From positions 1 through 64,000 of the forward strand of contig JAGANS010000048.1 of assembly GCA_017624155.1 (NCBI GenBank): DNA of 64,000 nucleotides. Reading direction: 5' to 3'. Within the stretch, counting starts at the first letter, position 1. Every line of letters starts with the position of its first letter. This DNA is from Muribaculaceae bacterium. Its GTDB lineage: Bacteria; Bacteroidota; Bacteroidia; Bacteroidales; Muribaculaceae. Shown here piece by piece: positions 36,582-46,359 of this stretch. The notes beneath the pieces are model-generated. The model ran no database searches. It was given only the letters and a program-made list of their open reading frames with translations, and was not told the origin of the DNA. Both the position numbers and the translations under genes were made by a program.

Positions 36582-38021
36582 TCATTTTATTTTTAGTGTG
36601 ATTGTGAATATAAGGCCGCCTTCTGGGCTGCGGCGCACGTCGACCGTGCCGCCATGCATCAGTATCACATTCTTGACGATGGCGAGGCCGAGACCGGTAC
36701 CTCCGGCCGCACGCGAGCGGCCTTTGTCTACGCGATAGAAACGCTCGAACAGTCGCGGCAAGTGCTCGTCGGCCACGCCGTAGCCGTTGTCGGCGACGGT
36801 CATAATATATGCGGACGGCGTTTGCCGGGCAGACAGAGATATGAGTGATGCCCCGCTGTATGCTACGGCATTGTCGATAAGGTTGCGGAATACCGAGGCC
36901 AGCAGATCGTAGTTGCCCGTGAAAGGCAGGTCGCCGGTGATATGGTTGTCGATGGCTATGCTGCGGGCTGTTGCAAGAGGTGTGGTGTCGCTCACTACGT
37001 CGGCCACGATGTCAGCAAGGTTCACCGGACTGCGGGTGATGGCTGTGTCGCCGTCGTCGAGGCGTGTGATTAGCGACACGTCGGTGAGCAGGCGCTGAAG
37101 GCGTTCGGTGTTGGAATAGCATCGCTCAAGAAACTCGTGCCGCTTGTCGGGCGCCATGTTCTCGTGTTCAAGCATTGTCTCAAGGCATACGGCTATCGCG
37201 GCCACCGGTGTCTTGAGCTCATGGTTTATATTATTGGTGAGTTGTTTCTTGATGCGTTCTTTCTCTTTCTGCTCATGCAGGGCGGCGCGGTGCTCGCGGT
37301 CGCGCGAGGTGAGAGCCTGCTGCAGGCGCGCGTACAGGCGTACGATGTTGTTGGATATATCGCCGAGTTCGTCGTGGGGGAATGGAGCGATGTCGATAAT
37401 GCGTTCGCCACGTTCGGCCCGGGCGGCAAAGTCGTTTAGACGTGATAGATGCTGTCCGAGGCGTCGTGTGGCAAAGAATCCGATTATGCAGAATATCAGT
37501 GCCACAGCGCCCATTACCCATAAGAAGCCATAGTCGGCCCTGAGCATTGAGTATAGCGATACGGAGTATGGGACGGCGGTCCGCACGATTGTTCCGTCAG
37601 GAGCGAGCGTTGCCGAGTAGAAATATGTGGAGCCGGTGCTGGCGCTGTGACGGCGTACCGAGCAGGCATGTCCGCGGTTGATCGCGCCCCTGATTTCGTA
37701 TCGGTCGAGGTGTGAACCGCCGGGCAGTGAATCGAGCGAATTGTCGAAAATCACCATCCCGGCAGTGTCTATTACACTGATGCGGAGGTCGTCGTAGGGC
37801 GATACCGCTTTCAGATTCAAGGTGGCCGGCGGATTACCCTCGTCGAGCTCGGTGATTATATAGCGGTTGATGAGCTGGAGGCGTCCGTCAAGTTCCTCGG
37901 CCTTGAACTGCTTCTCGCGGTTGTACTGATAGGCTGTGAAGCAGGTGACGAGCAGCAGAGAGTATACGAGCAGCCATGCGAATAGCCGCCTGGGATACGA
38001 AAGTTTATTCCATGAAGCCAT
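36582..38021 (-). CDS. Two-component sensor histidine kinase
   Basis: A 479-residue membrane kinase. Two helices (about 12-32 and 165-183) flank a periplasmic sensor domain of about 130 residues, followed by a HAMP linker and HisKA with the phosphorylated His267 in NNINHELKTPVAA. The ATP-binding domain has RNLIDNAV (N box), DNGYGV (G1) and GTGLGLAI (G2). Its start overlaps the response-regulator gene by 17 bp. The signal is unknown; the adjacent phosphate transporter makes phosphate a candidate. Confidence 0.94.
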   Translation of the reverse strand: MASWNKLSYPRRLFAWLLVYSLLLVTCFTAYQYNREKQFKAEELDGRLQLINRYIITELDEGNPPATLNLKAVSPYDDLRISVIDTAGMVIFDNSLDSLPGGSHLDRYEIRGAINRGHACSVRRHSASTGSTYFYSATLAPDGTIVRTAVPYSVSLYSMLRADYGFLWVMGAVALIFCIIGFFATRRLGQHLSRLNDFAARAERGERIIDIAPFPHDELGDISNNIVRLYARLQQALTSRDREHRAALHEQKEKERIKKQLTNNINHELKTPVAAIAVCLETMLEHENMAPDKRHEFLERCYSNTERLQRLLTDVSLITRLDDGDTAITRSPVNLADIVADVVSDTTPLATARSIAIDNHITGDLPFTGNYDLLASVFRNLIDNAVAYSGASLISLSARQTPSAYIMTVADNGYGVADEHLPRLFERFYRVDKGRSRAAGGTGLGLAIVKNVILMHGGTVDVRRSPEGGLIFTITLKIK

Positions 38022-38685
38022 AGCCGTAGCCTGTTCTGGTTACGATATGCCTGCCATACGGGCCTATCTTGTTGCGGATACGTGTTATGTTCACGTCAAC
38101 CACGCGGTCGAGCACCACGACCTCATCGGGCCATATCTCGCTGAGAATCTGTTCGCGCGTGAATATATGGCCGGGATGCGACAGCAGCATCAGCAATATC
38201 TCGAATTCCTTGCGCGGCATCTTTACTTCAACGCCGTCGACGATGCATGACTTGTTGCGCGGCAGCACGGTCAGACCTTTGAATGTGATTGATTCGTCGG
38301 ACTGTGTGGCGGAGCCGGCAGTACGCCGTAAAACGGTGCGTATGCGGGCCAGCACATTGCGCAGGGTGTAAGGCTTGGTAATATAGTCGTCGGCGCCGAG
38401 TTCCAGACCATGCACCATGTCATCTTCCGAATCTTTGGCCGTGCAGAATATCACAGGCACCGATGCCGTGGCGGGATTGGCCTTGAGAATGCGGGCGAGC
38501 TGCGTACCTGAGATTTCGTCCATCATGATGTCGAGAAGGAACAGACTGTATGATGTAAGGTCGAGTGCGAGTGCTTCTTCGGCACTGTATGCCACATCGG
38601 CTTCGTAGCCTGCTACCTCGAGATTGAAGCGTAGCGCCTCGCACAAGGTGGGTTCGTCATCGACGATAAGAATCTTATGTTTCAT
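38005..38685 (-). CDS. OmpR/PhoB-type response regulator
   Basis: A 226-residue regulator with a receiver domain (acidic pocket Asp9 and Asp10, phosphorylated Asp52 in LLDIMMDE, Thr82 and Lys104) and a C-terminal winged-helix DNA-binding domain with the RKEFEILLML, EQILSEIWPDEVVVLDRVVDVNITRIRNKI text typical of OmpR/PhoB. It is first in the pair, and its kinase follows with a 17-bp overlap. A -7 element lies 5 bp upstream at 38690-38697. Confidence 0.95.
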   Translation of the reverse strand: MKHKILIVDDEPTLCEALRFNLEVAGYEADVAYSAEEALALDLTSYSLFLLDIMMDEISGTQLARILKANPATASVPVIFCTAKDSEDDMVHGLELGADDYITKPYTLRNVLARIRTVLRRTAGSATQSDESITFKGLTVLPRNKSCIVDGVEVKMPRKEFEILLMLLSHPGHIFTREQILSEIWPDEVVVLDRVVDVNITRIRNKIGPYGRHIVTRTGYGYGFME

Positions 38686-38689
38686 TCGG

Positions 38690-38697
38690 CAAATTTA
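38690..38697 (-). promoter_or_regulatory. Possible response-regulator promoter element
   Basis: The reverse strand reads TAAATTTG directly before the start codon, implying a nearly leaderless transcript if it is real. No -33 element was found. Confidence 0.35.
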
Positions 38698-38753
38698 ATT
38701 TTAAAACACAAGAATAAAAACACCCGGCAGTAAAGTTTAACAAAAACTTAATA

Positions 38754-41700
38754 TCATCGCGACAGCGACAGGTTCATACTCAGCCCATAGGAAGTGTTGG
38801 TGGTTGGATATGCCGAGGTGGTGACGATGGGGCTGTTGACCTGATGGTCGAAGTATGCGGCGACGGTGACGCGCTTCGACAGCACATACGAGGCATTGAA
38901 AGTGATGCCCAGTGTATTGGTGCCGGATGTCGGCTGAGTGTAGCCGGTTTCGATACGTCGTATCAACGCCTGATTGTGGTTGAGCGATACCTCGGCGTTG
39001 AGGGTGAGGTCGTTGGATATGCCTTGCTGTGAACCTTTCATTTTCAGAACGGTATTGAAGCCCACGATCTTGTAGCCTGCGCCGAACTTTATGCTGCGGG
39101 TCGATGCCTCCACTACCTGTGCGGCCGAGGTGTTGAGCGTGAGGGTGCGCTGGTCGCGGTATTCGGCGTTGAACTGCAGGTCGTTCTTGAGAGTGACGTT
39201 GAGGCCGATTAGCGGTGCGAAGCGCTCGGTGATGGCCACCGATGATATATTAAATGGCGAGGACGGGATGGGATTGCCCGACAGCTCGTCGAGAGTGAAG
39301 CCGAGATCGCCGCCTTTGCCGGCGCTTACCCAGTTGAGGTAGGAGGAGTATGAGCCCACCGAGTAGGTACACTGATAGGCGTGCGACAGGGTGAAGGTCT
39401 TGAATATGTCGCGCAGATTGCCGAGGTTGATGAGGCCGTCGTAGGTTATGCGCCAGTTGGGGAGTACCGATTTGAACGAGGGGAATGGGGTGAGCCACTG
39501 CGAAGCAGGCTTAGCGCCCGTATAGGCGGCCACAAACGCCGGAATCAGCACATCGGACGATGTGGCGCTGACGGCACCGATCTCGGGGTCGAACGGCAGG
39601 CCCGCCTGCGGCATGGATGCCAGGAAGCCTTCGCGCGGATACTCGATGCCGGCATACATACCTTCGACGCGCTGACGCATCACCGGTATATAGTCGAGGA
39701 AATTGTTAAATGCCTTTGAGTTGTAGCCGTCGGCGGCGTTGGACGATTTCAGTGCCGTGCCGATCGCGCACGATGTGATTGTGAATGACCCCGAGTAGGA
39801 TGTGGGCATACCTGCATACATGAACTGTGTCTGTGTGGAGCGGTTGTCGGCGCGGTTGAAGGTGAGCTGTATCTTCAGTCCCTTGGCTACCTCGAGGTTG
39901 GCCTCGATGTTAAGCTCGTTGGCGCGCGAGTAGATGGCCGGCGATGTCTGTCCGTCGTCGGTCATGAGCCATCCGCGCTCGAGAGCCTTGTTGAGGAAGC
40001 TTTCGCCCTCGAATCCGAATGCGAATCCGAGCCCCGGCGACATTGGTCCGTAGCTGCGCGACTGACCGAAGATATTGCCTACATCGGGGATGAACAGAGG
40101 CAGATTCATGGTGCGGGTATTGCGGTAGCGTACCGAGATGTTGCGAGGCGACAGGGCGAAGCGCAGGGCATACTGGCCGATTTCCTTCCATATATTCTTG
40201 TCCTCGTTGAGGTTTTCGGTAATGGTGAATTTCAACGTTTTGTCTCCTTTGGTGAGGACTTCCACGGAGTTCTGGTCAACGACACGAGTCTGCACAGTCT
40301 GCGGCGTGCCGTCGGGCAGGGCAGCGGATACCTTGACTTTCTTGGTGCGCAGATTATGCTTGATTATCAACTCGGTTGAGTCGGATGGCAGTTTGTATGA
40401 GCGCTCGAATTTCTTGGGCTTGCGCTTGTTGGTGTTGGCAGGCTTGCGAGTATTGGCAAAGCGCTTGGTAACCTCCTTGAAAACAGGTATCTTGTTGTAG
40501 AAAGTCTCGAAGTTGATGCGTCCGTCGGCATTCCATGCGGCCTGATTGGCAATGGTGTTGCCGAGGTCGACACCGTCGACAGTGGCGCCGCGGTCCCACC
40601 GATAAGTGGCATTGTAGGTGAGATTGCCGGTAAGGAAGTCGATGGCCGGTATGCGCGAGAACGGCGCCTTGTACTGGGCGGTGAACGACTGGTTGTAGCT
40701 CCACGGAGTGCCCATCGACAGTATCGACTGCCATACGGTATCTTTCCACTCGCGGTATTTGTCGGGGAAGAGCCGCTTGTTCACCGCGCCGACAGTTTCC
40801 TCGATGCGGGCTGATGTGTTGGAGTTGAAACTTAGCGATATGCTCTTGGTCAGATTCCACGACAGGGCCAGCTGACGGTCCCACAGGAAGTTTTTAGATA
40901 CTGATACAGGCAACTGGAACATTACGTCGGTCTCCGAACGGGTCTGCTGCTCGTAGTAATATCGGCTCATATTGGTGAGGAACGATATGTTGTTGGGAAG
41001 CCACTGCAGTTCCCAGTCTTTGAAGAATTTGAGATTCTTGTTCTTGGACTTGATGAAGCTGAATGGCTTGAACGGCTTGATGAACGGCGAGTAGTTGTAG
41101 GCCAGCGAACCACGGTAGTCGTTGGTATACTCATATTCGGTGGTGGGATCGGTCTTGGTCTGCTTTGTGAAGGAGAAGTTCACGGTGAAATTGGCCGGAT
41201 CCCAGGGCATGGGATTCTTGCTCTGCACATCAAATTTAAGGCCCGATATGGAGAAGTTCTGAATGGTAGTCTTGTCGACGGCGTAGGCATTGATCGAGTC
41301 GCGCTCTTGCTTGGTTTCCACATTGTCGAGAGCGTCCTTGAGCAATACATCCTGATCAAGGGGATTGTATTTGGGCGATGTCTTCTCCTTGCTTACCGAG
41401 TAATATATGGGTGCGCGCAATTTGGCGCCGGCCGGGAAGAAGCGGCCGAGGTCGGCCTGCACAGCCATGTTGTACTGGTAATAGTCGTCGAGACGTCGTT
41501 CGTTGAGGCTTTGGTCTACCGAGCCGAATCCGGCGGTCTCGATATGTGTGCCGAGATTGAGGGTGGCGATGTCCGATATGTTGAGGGTGGCGTTGGCCTT
41601 GGCGGCCCAGCCGCCGGCTTCGTTGAAATCGGTGACCTTAAGCTCGTTGACCCACACAATGCCGCTCTTGCTTGTGGCAGAGCGGTTGCGTATGCCGATC

Positions 41701-44700
41701 AGCATCACACGCACGTCGCTCAGCGAGGGGTTGCCTACTACTGTCATGGTATTCTGTTCGTTGTCGGGGTCGCGTGAGGTATAAGGTGTGGCGAATCCTA
41801 CGCCAGATTCCTGGGCGCGTTTGGCAGCGTTACGCTCAAGCTTGAGGTTGACGAGGCTCTGCAGATTGAAATCGAGGAAGTTGGCCGCGGGCCATACCTT
41901 AGCCCTGTCGACGGGATTGTCGTAGTAGAAATCGTGAGGTGTGAGCTGAAGCGGTACCTCATATTCGTAGAAATTGTTCTTGACATCGGTGCCGAGGCGT
42001 ACGAATACAGTGAGATCGCCCGACCGCAGCGACGATACATCGTCGATGAGGCTTTCGGCGTGTACCCACATCTGCATGCGGCTGTAGTTGCGCAGATCCT
42101 GCTGCGTGTTGCGGTATACAGCGCGTGCGTCACCGGCTTCGAGTCCTACGACTTTAAGCGACATCGACTGCTCGTTGAGCTGCACGATCTGGCTCTGTCC
42201 GGGATCGGAGATACGGTTCACGCCCGGAGGCAATACATAGTTGACAGGCTCGCGGCCGGCATTCTCCTCTATGTTCACCACCGATATGTCGAGCTGTCCC
42301 TCGGCAGGGGTGTCGCCGCGGGTATTGAGATTGAACTTGTATGGGCGCCACTCGCCGCGGACCAGTTCAAGTGTTGCGAATCGCAGGTGTGTCACTTTCT
42401 TGAAGCCTGTCATGAACATGCGGGCAAAGCGTATGGTGGAGAAGTCTTTGATCGAACCCACCACGCGCTCGTAGTCGGAAAGGGGAATCTTGAACTGATA
42501 CCATTCGACGGTCTTGTCCGAGTCGTTGCGGCAGTGTACCACGCTAACCTGTTTGTCGGTGATATAGTTTTTGCCAACCACGAGGTCCTCGGGACGTATG
42601 GATACGCGGTACTGGAAGTAGCGCTCGTATTCGTTGAGGGTGTTGTCCTGGTTTATGTCTTCCACATCGGGAGTGGCCCGTGATGTCTGATAAAGCGGGT
42701 CGTCGACGTCCTCGGGATTGAGCGAGTTGCCCTCAACGCCGTTGTATCGCTTGTAGCGGGCGAGGATACCGAGGCGTTCCTCATCGTAGTCGTATCCGCG
42801 ATAGAAGTGGTAATTGTCACCTGCGGGGTCGTTGAGTGGCGAGAAGCGGTCGTTCTCCATACGCTGCACGGCTTCGGGCGACAGGCGGTTGCGCAGCTTG
42901 TCGAGATAGCTCTTATATGAGGGGAATTCAAACTCGTCGACGTTGGGCAGTCCGTCGATGCCTACGTCCTGGACAGTGCGGGCGCCGGAGGCATTGTCAA
43001 ACGAGTATGTGAGCGAATTCTGCGAGCTTACGCGTCCCCACACCGTCTCGCGCAGGTATTGGTCGTTGCCGTCGTAGGGTATGCCGTTCTCGTAGCTTTT
43101 GAGACCGTCCTTCAATATGTCTTCCGATATTTCGCCGAAGTTGAGATAGAGATCGCCACCCTCGTAATTGGGATTCTCCGGGTCGAGGAACGGGTTCATG
43201 AGCCAGAACTGCACATACTCTATGTTGGCCTGCTCGAAGTTGGTATTCTCCATCTTGCGCATGATGCCGCCCCAGCGTTTCTCGGGATTGAGCAGTGCGC
43301 CGTCGGGGTCGATATTGTCGGCGTCGAGATTATAGGGACCACGCTCGGTTGGGTAGAACGACAGGTTGAGTGTCTGTATGGTCGATGATTCGCCGTAGTT
43401 GAGCTCGCGGCCGGGGAAGATCTCGCGTGATGTCACTTCGCGCACGTATGGATTGGAAAGCTGGTCGAGGTCGCTCTTGATGTATCCCGGAGCGAGCGAC
43501 GAGTTGCGCGACGTGAACATGCGGTCGATGTAGTACCAGTTGAGCAGAGCGCGGTTCTTGCCGTAGTCGACGTTGTTGCTCAGCGATGCCTCGGGGAAGA
43601 GTGCGTCTTTGGCAGGATCGTATGGGGTGGATGCGAGCTGCCATGCGTACGGCGAGCGCAGGTCGATGCCGGTCTGTGTGTTCTCGAAGTCGTCGACATA
43701 GCTTGAGCCGCGGTTGGATCCGCTTTTCTGTTGGTGGGGCAGCAGCTTGGCATACTCGGCCGTGAGGCTGAGGTGTGACGGCTGTGTGGCTGTGACTGTC
43801 GGAATCTTGTTGACAAGGTTGGTGAGCCACATGAAATCCTTATTGTAGCTCAGGTTGAGCCCGAGCATGGAGTTGTTCACGACCTCGTTGCCGATGTCGA
43901 CCTTTTCGGTGAGGGCTTTTTCGGAAAAATGAAGCACCGTGGCGCCGATATTGAAGTCCTTGTTGAACTGATATTGCATGTCGAGACCGAGAAGGGTCTT
44001 GCGCTGCATCGAGAACAGCGATTGGTTCTCGAGTGTTACAGATATGCTTTGGCCCGAGTCGATTATCGACTGATTGGTGATTGTGACTATACCCATAGCA
44101 TAGTCGACGGTGTAGTCGGAATTCTCGGTGAGCTGTACGCCGCCGGCCATCACTATCACTGACCCGCGCGGCACGTTCATGGCGTTGAGGCGTATCTGCG
44201 AGCCGGCCGATGCCTGGTATTCGCCGGTGAGGATGAATTTGTTCTTATCGGCGAACTGGCGGGCGACAGTTAGCGTGGAGTCGTACAGCTCCTCATATAC
44301 ATATTGCTCGGCCAGTGCGTCGTTGCCGATCTTGCGGCGCAGGTGCGTGCCGAAAGGCTCTACGACAGGGAATATCACCTTGCCCTGCGAGGCGAGGATG
44401 GTATAACCCTCAATGTAGTCGAAGAAGCCGTCGGGATTGGACTGCTCGTTGGAGTCGATACGGTCGAGGTTCATCACCTGTAGAAGTGACTGGTTGTTGA
44501 GTCCGGGCACCGGCAGGTAATTGATCTGCGTACCGGTGGTGTCGCTCAGATACTTGATGTTGAGTTTGAAGTTGTTTTTCTGTATCTGATAGCCGCCCAG
44601 GGGATAGACGTTTTTCATCATCAGGTCCCACATCGGCTCGGATGTCGAGGCAGTGGTCGATTTGAGCATTTTTACGTACAGCGACTGGTCGGTGGCCGTA

Positions 44701-46232
44701 ATGTTGCTCGAGAACTCACCAACCTGATACACCTGTCCGCGGTATGTGTACTCGAAGGCCACGCCCAGCACTTCGTCGGCGTTGAGCGCACTCTTTATGG
44801 ATATGTATCCGAGTGTTGAGTTGAGAGTATATTCCGATGAGTTGAGCAGGCGGGCGCTCTCAACCTTCTCATAGGCTGTGCCGCCCACGATGCCGTAGGC
44901 CTGCAGGGGTTCGAGCGCCTGAGTCACGGTGTTGATATTGCGGGCACCCGGGTAGTCGGTCTTGATTACCGACAGCAGATTGTTGGAGGCATTCGCCGGA
45001 TTGGACAGTGAGGCATCGGGCTTCCAGTAGCTGCTCGACAGCACACGGTTTTCGCCGAGGTCCTGGAATGCCACAATGTTGCGGGCCTGTTCATATTTGC
45101 CGCTCTTGTTGGTGGCCCACACCTCGATACGTGTGATTTTCACGCCCGAAGATACGTATGGCAGCCGCGATGCAAAGTCGTCGTAGTTGTCGTGGAAGAA
45201 CTGAGCCAGGAAGTAGTGGCGGTTCTGATCGTACTGGTCGGCGTTGACAGTGAATTTGGTGGTCTGCACGCCTCCCTTGGTGTTCACGGTCTTGGACTCG
45301 GAATTTTGTTGAGATACAAGGCCTGTTACAGTAAGTTTGCCAAACTGCAGTTTTGCCTTTATACCAAACAGAGCCGTGGATCCGCGTATGAGCGACGAAC
45401 CCGTGGTCATCGATACGTTACCGGCCTCGATATTTTTCACAATGTCGTCTTCCTTGCCTTCGTATGCCAGTTTCAGGTTCTTGGAGTCGAAATCGAATGT
45501 GGCGTCGGTATTATAGGTCATGTTGAACTTCAGTCGGTCGCCGACACCAGCTGCTACCGTGGCCTGAATCTTTTGGTCGAAGTCGAAATAAGTTTTGCGG
45601 CGCGAGTTGAGCGACAGCGACGGATTGTCGGTAAAGTTGCTCTTGATGCCCATGTTGAGCTGAACGGAGCCCTGAGTCTTGAGCTGCACTCCACCGGGGC
45701 CGAATATCTTTTCGAGCGGACCCAGCGCGAAGTTCATGTCGAAAATGTTGAATGGCTGCTTCTCCTTCTCGGTGATGAGACTCATGTTGCGTTCCTTGAA
45801 ATACTGCTGCATGGAGCGGCGCAGCTGCCAGTCGCTGTATTGCTGCGGTGTAAGCAGGAATGGCGGTGCGATATCGATATCGCCCATGCGGCTGCGCACT
45901 ACATAGCAGCCGAGGTCAGGGTCGTAAGTGGCTTCGGTGGTGATGTTGGCCGGATCTGAAAGGTCGTATGCAAGTTCGTCGGCCATAAGGTCCTCGTAGC
46001 TTTGAGGCACCGTCTGCCTTATCGGAAACGGCAGCATTATCGAGTCGGCGGGATTGAGCGGCGGTGGCGGGAACGACGATGGCGGCGGAGGCGTTACGGT
46101 AGGGTTGTAATACTGCGCTGACGACAACAGGGGTGCGACGACAAGCAGGGCCGCGATGACCGTAAAGGTCGCCGCGCGCCACAGATTCAGCATTTTAGTG
46201 CCTTGATGTGTCGAGCCTTTGTCTTTTTCCAT
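38754..46232 (-). CDS. sprA: SprA/Sov, giant outer-membrane translocon of type 9 secretion
   Basis: SprA (Sov in Porphyromonas) is the very large barrel through which T9SS cargo crosses the outer membrane. The 2492-residue sequence has a signal peptide (about 14-39, ending LLSSAQ; the start may be Met14 at 46193), a proline-rich segment, two SprA N-terminal-type regions, long beta-rich repeats full of Asn, Tyr and Asp, and a C-terminal strand NTSYGLSMNLSLSR. Length matches the family (about 2400). Other T9SS genes are not in this window. It is transcribed away from feoAB, with a palindromic operator-like site between them. Confidence 0.93.
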   Translation of the reverse strand: MEKDKGSTHQGTKMLNLWRAATFTVIAALLVVAPLLSSAQYYNPTVTPPPPSSFPPPPLNPADSIMLPFPIRQTVPQSYEDLMADELAYDLSDPANITTEATYDPDLGCYVVRSRMGDIDIAPPFLLTPQQYSDWQLRRSMQQYFKERNMSLITEKEKQPFNIFDMNFALGPLEKIFGPGGVQLKTQGSVQLNMGIKSNFTDNPSLSLNSRRKTYFDFDQKIQATVAAGVGDRLKFNMTYNTDATFDFDSKNLKLAYEGKEDDIVKNIEAGNVSMTTGSSLIRGSTALFGIKAKLQFGKLTVTGLVSQQNSESKTVNTKGGVQTTKFTVNADQYDQNRHYFLAQFFHDNYDDFASRLPYVSSGVKITRIEVWATNKSGKYEQARNIVAFQDLGENRVLSSSYWKPDASLSNPANASNNLLSVIKTDYPGARNINTVTQALEPLQAYGIVGGTAYEKVESARLLNSSEYTLNSTLGYISIKSALNADEVLGVAFEYTYRGQVYQVGEFSSNITATDQSLYVKMLKSTTASTSEPMWDLMMKNVYPLGGYQIQKNNFKLNIKYLSDTTGTQINYLPVPGLNNQSLLQVMNLDRIDSNEQSNPDGFFDYIEGYTILASQGKVIFPVVEPFGTHLRRKIGNDALAEQYVYEELYDSTLTVARQFADKNKFILTGEYQASAGSQIRLNAMNVPRGSVIVMAGGVQLTENSDYTVDYAMGIVTITNQSIIDSGQSISVTLENQSLFSMQRKTLLGLDMQYQFNKDFNIGATVLHFSEKALTEKVDIGNEVVNNSMLGLNLSYNKDFMWLTNLVNKIPTVTATQPSHLSLTAEYAKLLPHQQKSGSNRGSSYVDDFENTQTGIDLRSPYAWQLASTPYDPAKDALFPEASLSNNVDYGKNRALLNWYYIDRMFTSRNSSLAPGYIKSDLDQLSNPYVREVTSREIFPGRELNYGESSTIQTLNLSFYPTERGPYNLDADNIDPDGALLNPEKRWGGIMRKMENTNFEQANIEYVQFWLMNPFLDPENPNYEGGDLYLNFGEISEDILKDGLKSYENGIPYDGNDQYLRETVWGRVSSQNSLTYSFDNASGARTVQDVGIDGLPNVDEFEFPSYKSYLDKLRNRLSPEAVQRMENDRFSPLNDPAGDNYHFYRGYDYDEERLGILARYKRYNGVEGNSLNPEDVDDPLYQTSRATPDVEDINQDNTLNEYERYFQYRVSIRPEDLVVGKNYITDKQVSVVHCRNDSDKTVEWYQFKIPLSDYERVVGSIKDFSTIRFARMFMTGFKKVTHLRFATLELVRGEWRPYKFNLNTRGDTPAEGQLDISVVNIEENAGREPVNYVLPPGVNRISDPGQSQIVQLNEQSMSLKVVGLEAGDARAVYRNTQQDLRNYSRMQMWVHAESLIDDVSSLRSGDLTVFVRLGTDVKNNFYEYEVPLQLTPHDFYYDNPVDRAKVWPAANFLDFNLQSLVNLKLERNAAKRAQESGVGFATPYTSRDPDNEQNTMTVVGNPSLSDVRVMLIGIRNRSATSKSGIVWVNELKVTDFNEAGGWAAKANATLNISDIATLNLGTHIETAGFGSVDQSLNERRLDDYYQYNMAVQADLGRFFPAGAKLRAPIYYSVSKEKTSPKYNPLDQDVLLKDALDNVETKQERDSINAYAVDKTTIQNFSISGLKFDVQSKNPMPWDPANFTVNFSFTKQTKTDPTTEYEYTNDYRGSLAYNYSPFIKPFKPFSFIKSKNKNLKFFKDWELQWLPNNISFLTNMSRYYYEQQTRSETDVMFQLPVSVSKNFLWDRQLALSWNLTKSISLSFNSNTSARIEETVGAVNKRLFPDKYREWKDTVWQSILSMGTPWSYNQSFTAQYKAPFSRIPAIDFLTGNLTYNATYRWDRGATVDGVDLGNTIANQAAWNADGRINFETFYNKIPVFKEVTKRFANTRKPANTNKRKPKKFERSYKLPSDSTELIIKHNLRTKKVKVSAALPDGTPQTVQTRVVDQNSVEVLTKGDKTLKFTITENLNEDKNIWKEIGQYALRFALSPRNISVRYRNTRTMNLPLFIPDVGNIFGQSRSYGPMSPGLGFAFGFEGESFLNKALERGWLMTDDGQTSPAIYSRANELNIEANLEVAKGLKIQLTFNRADNRSTQTQFMYAGMPTSYSGSFTITSCAIGTALKSSNAADGYNSKAFNNFLDYIPVMRQRVEGMYAGIEYPREGFLASMPQAGLPFDPEIGAVSATSSDVLIPAFVAAYTGAKPASQWLTPFPSFKSVLPNWRITYDGLINLGNLRDIFKTFTLSHAYQCTYSVGSYSSYLNWVSAGKGGDLGFTLDELSGNPIPSSPFNISSVAITERFAPLIGLNVTLKNDLQFNAEYRDQRTLTLNTSAAQVVEASTRSIKFGAGYKIVGFNTVLKMKGSQQGISNDLTLNAEVSLNHNQALIRRIETGYTQPTSGTNTLGITFNASYVLSKRVTVAAYFDHQVNSPIVTTSAYPTTNTSYGLSMNLSLSR

Positions 46233-46277
46233 TACACATTATTAACGCAGCGCACCGCATATTATTTTCCACTCGTT

Positions 46278-46304
46278 ACTTATTTAAAATAATTTCAAAT
46301 AAGT
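46278..46304. promoter_or_regulatory. 27-bp near-perfect palindrome between sprA and feoAB
   Basis: Half-site ACTTATTTAAAAT (46278-46290), one central A, and ATTTCAAATAAGT (46292-46304) pair at 12 of 13 positions. It touches the -33-like TTTG at 46304-46307 of the feoAB promoter, the place where a repressor would block transcription. Regulator is unknown; a Fur- or DtxR-type metal regulator is plausible because feoAB imports iron. Confidence 0.65.
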
Positions 46305-46335
46305 TTGGCGGTTTGCAGGATTTTTACGACCTTTG
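46304..46335 (+). promoter_or_regulatory. Possible feoAB promoter
   Basis: TTTG at 46304-46307 and GACCTTTG at 46328-46335 are 20 bp apart. The -7 element has G for the first T of TAnnTTTG but otherwise fits. The GTG start lies 24 bp further on. Confidence 0.5.
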
Positions 46336-46359
46336 CAGCCGATAAACAACAATAGGGAC

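Noticed and set aside
46333..46359. TTG start 9 codons upstream for feoB
   Set aside because: TTG overlaps the -7-like element of the promoter, and the family N-terminus begins at the GTG (MRLSELKTG).
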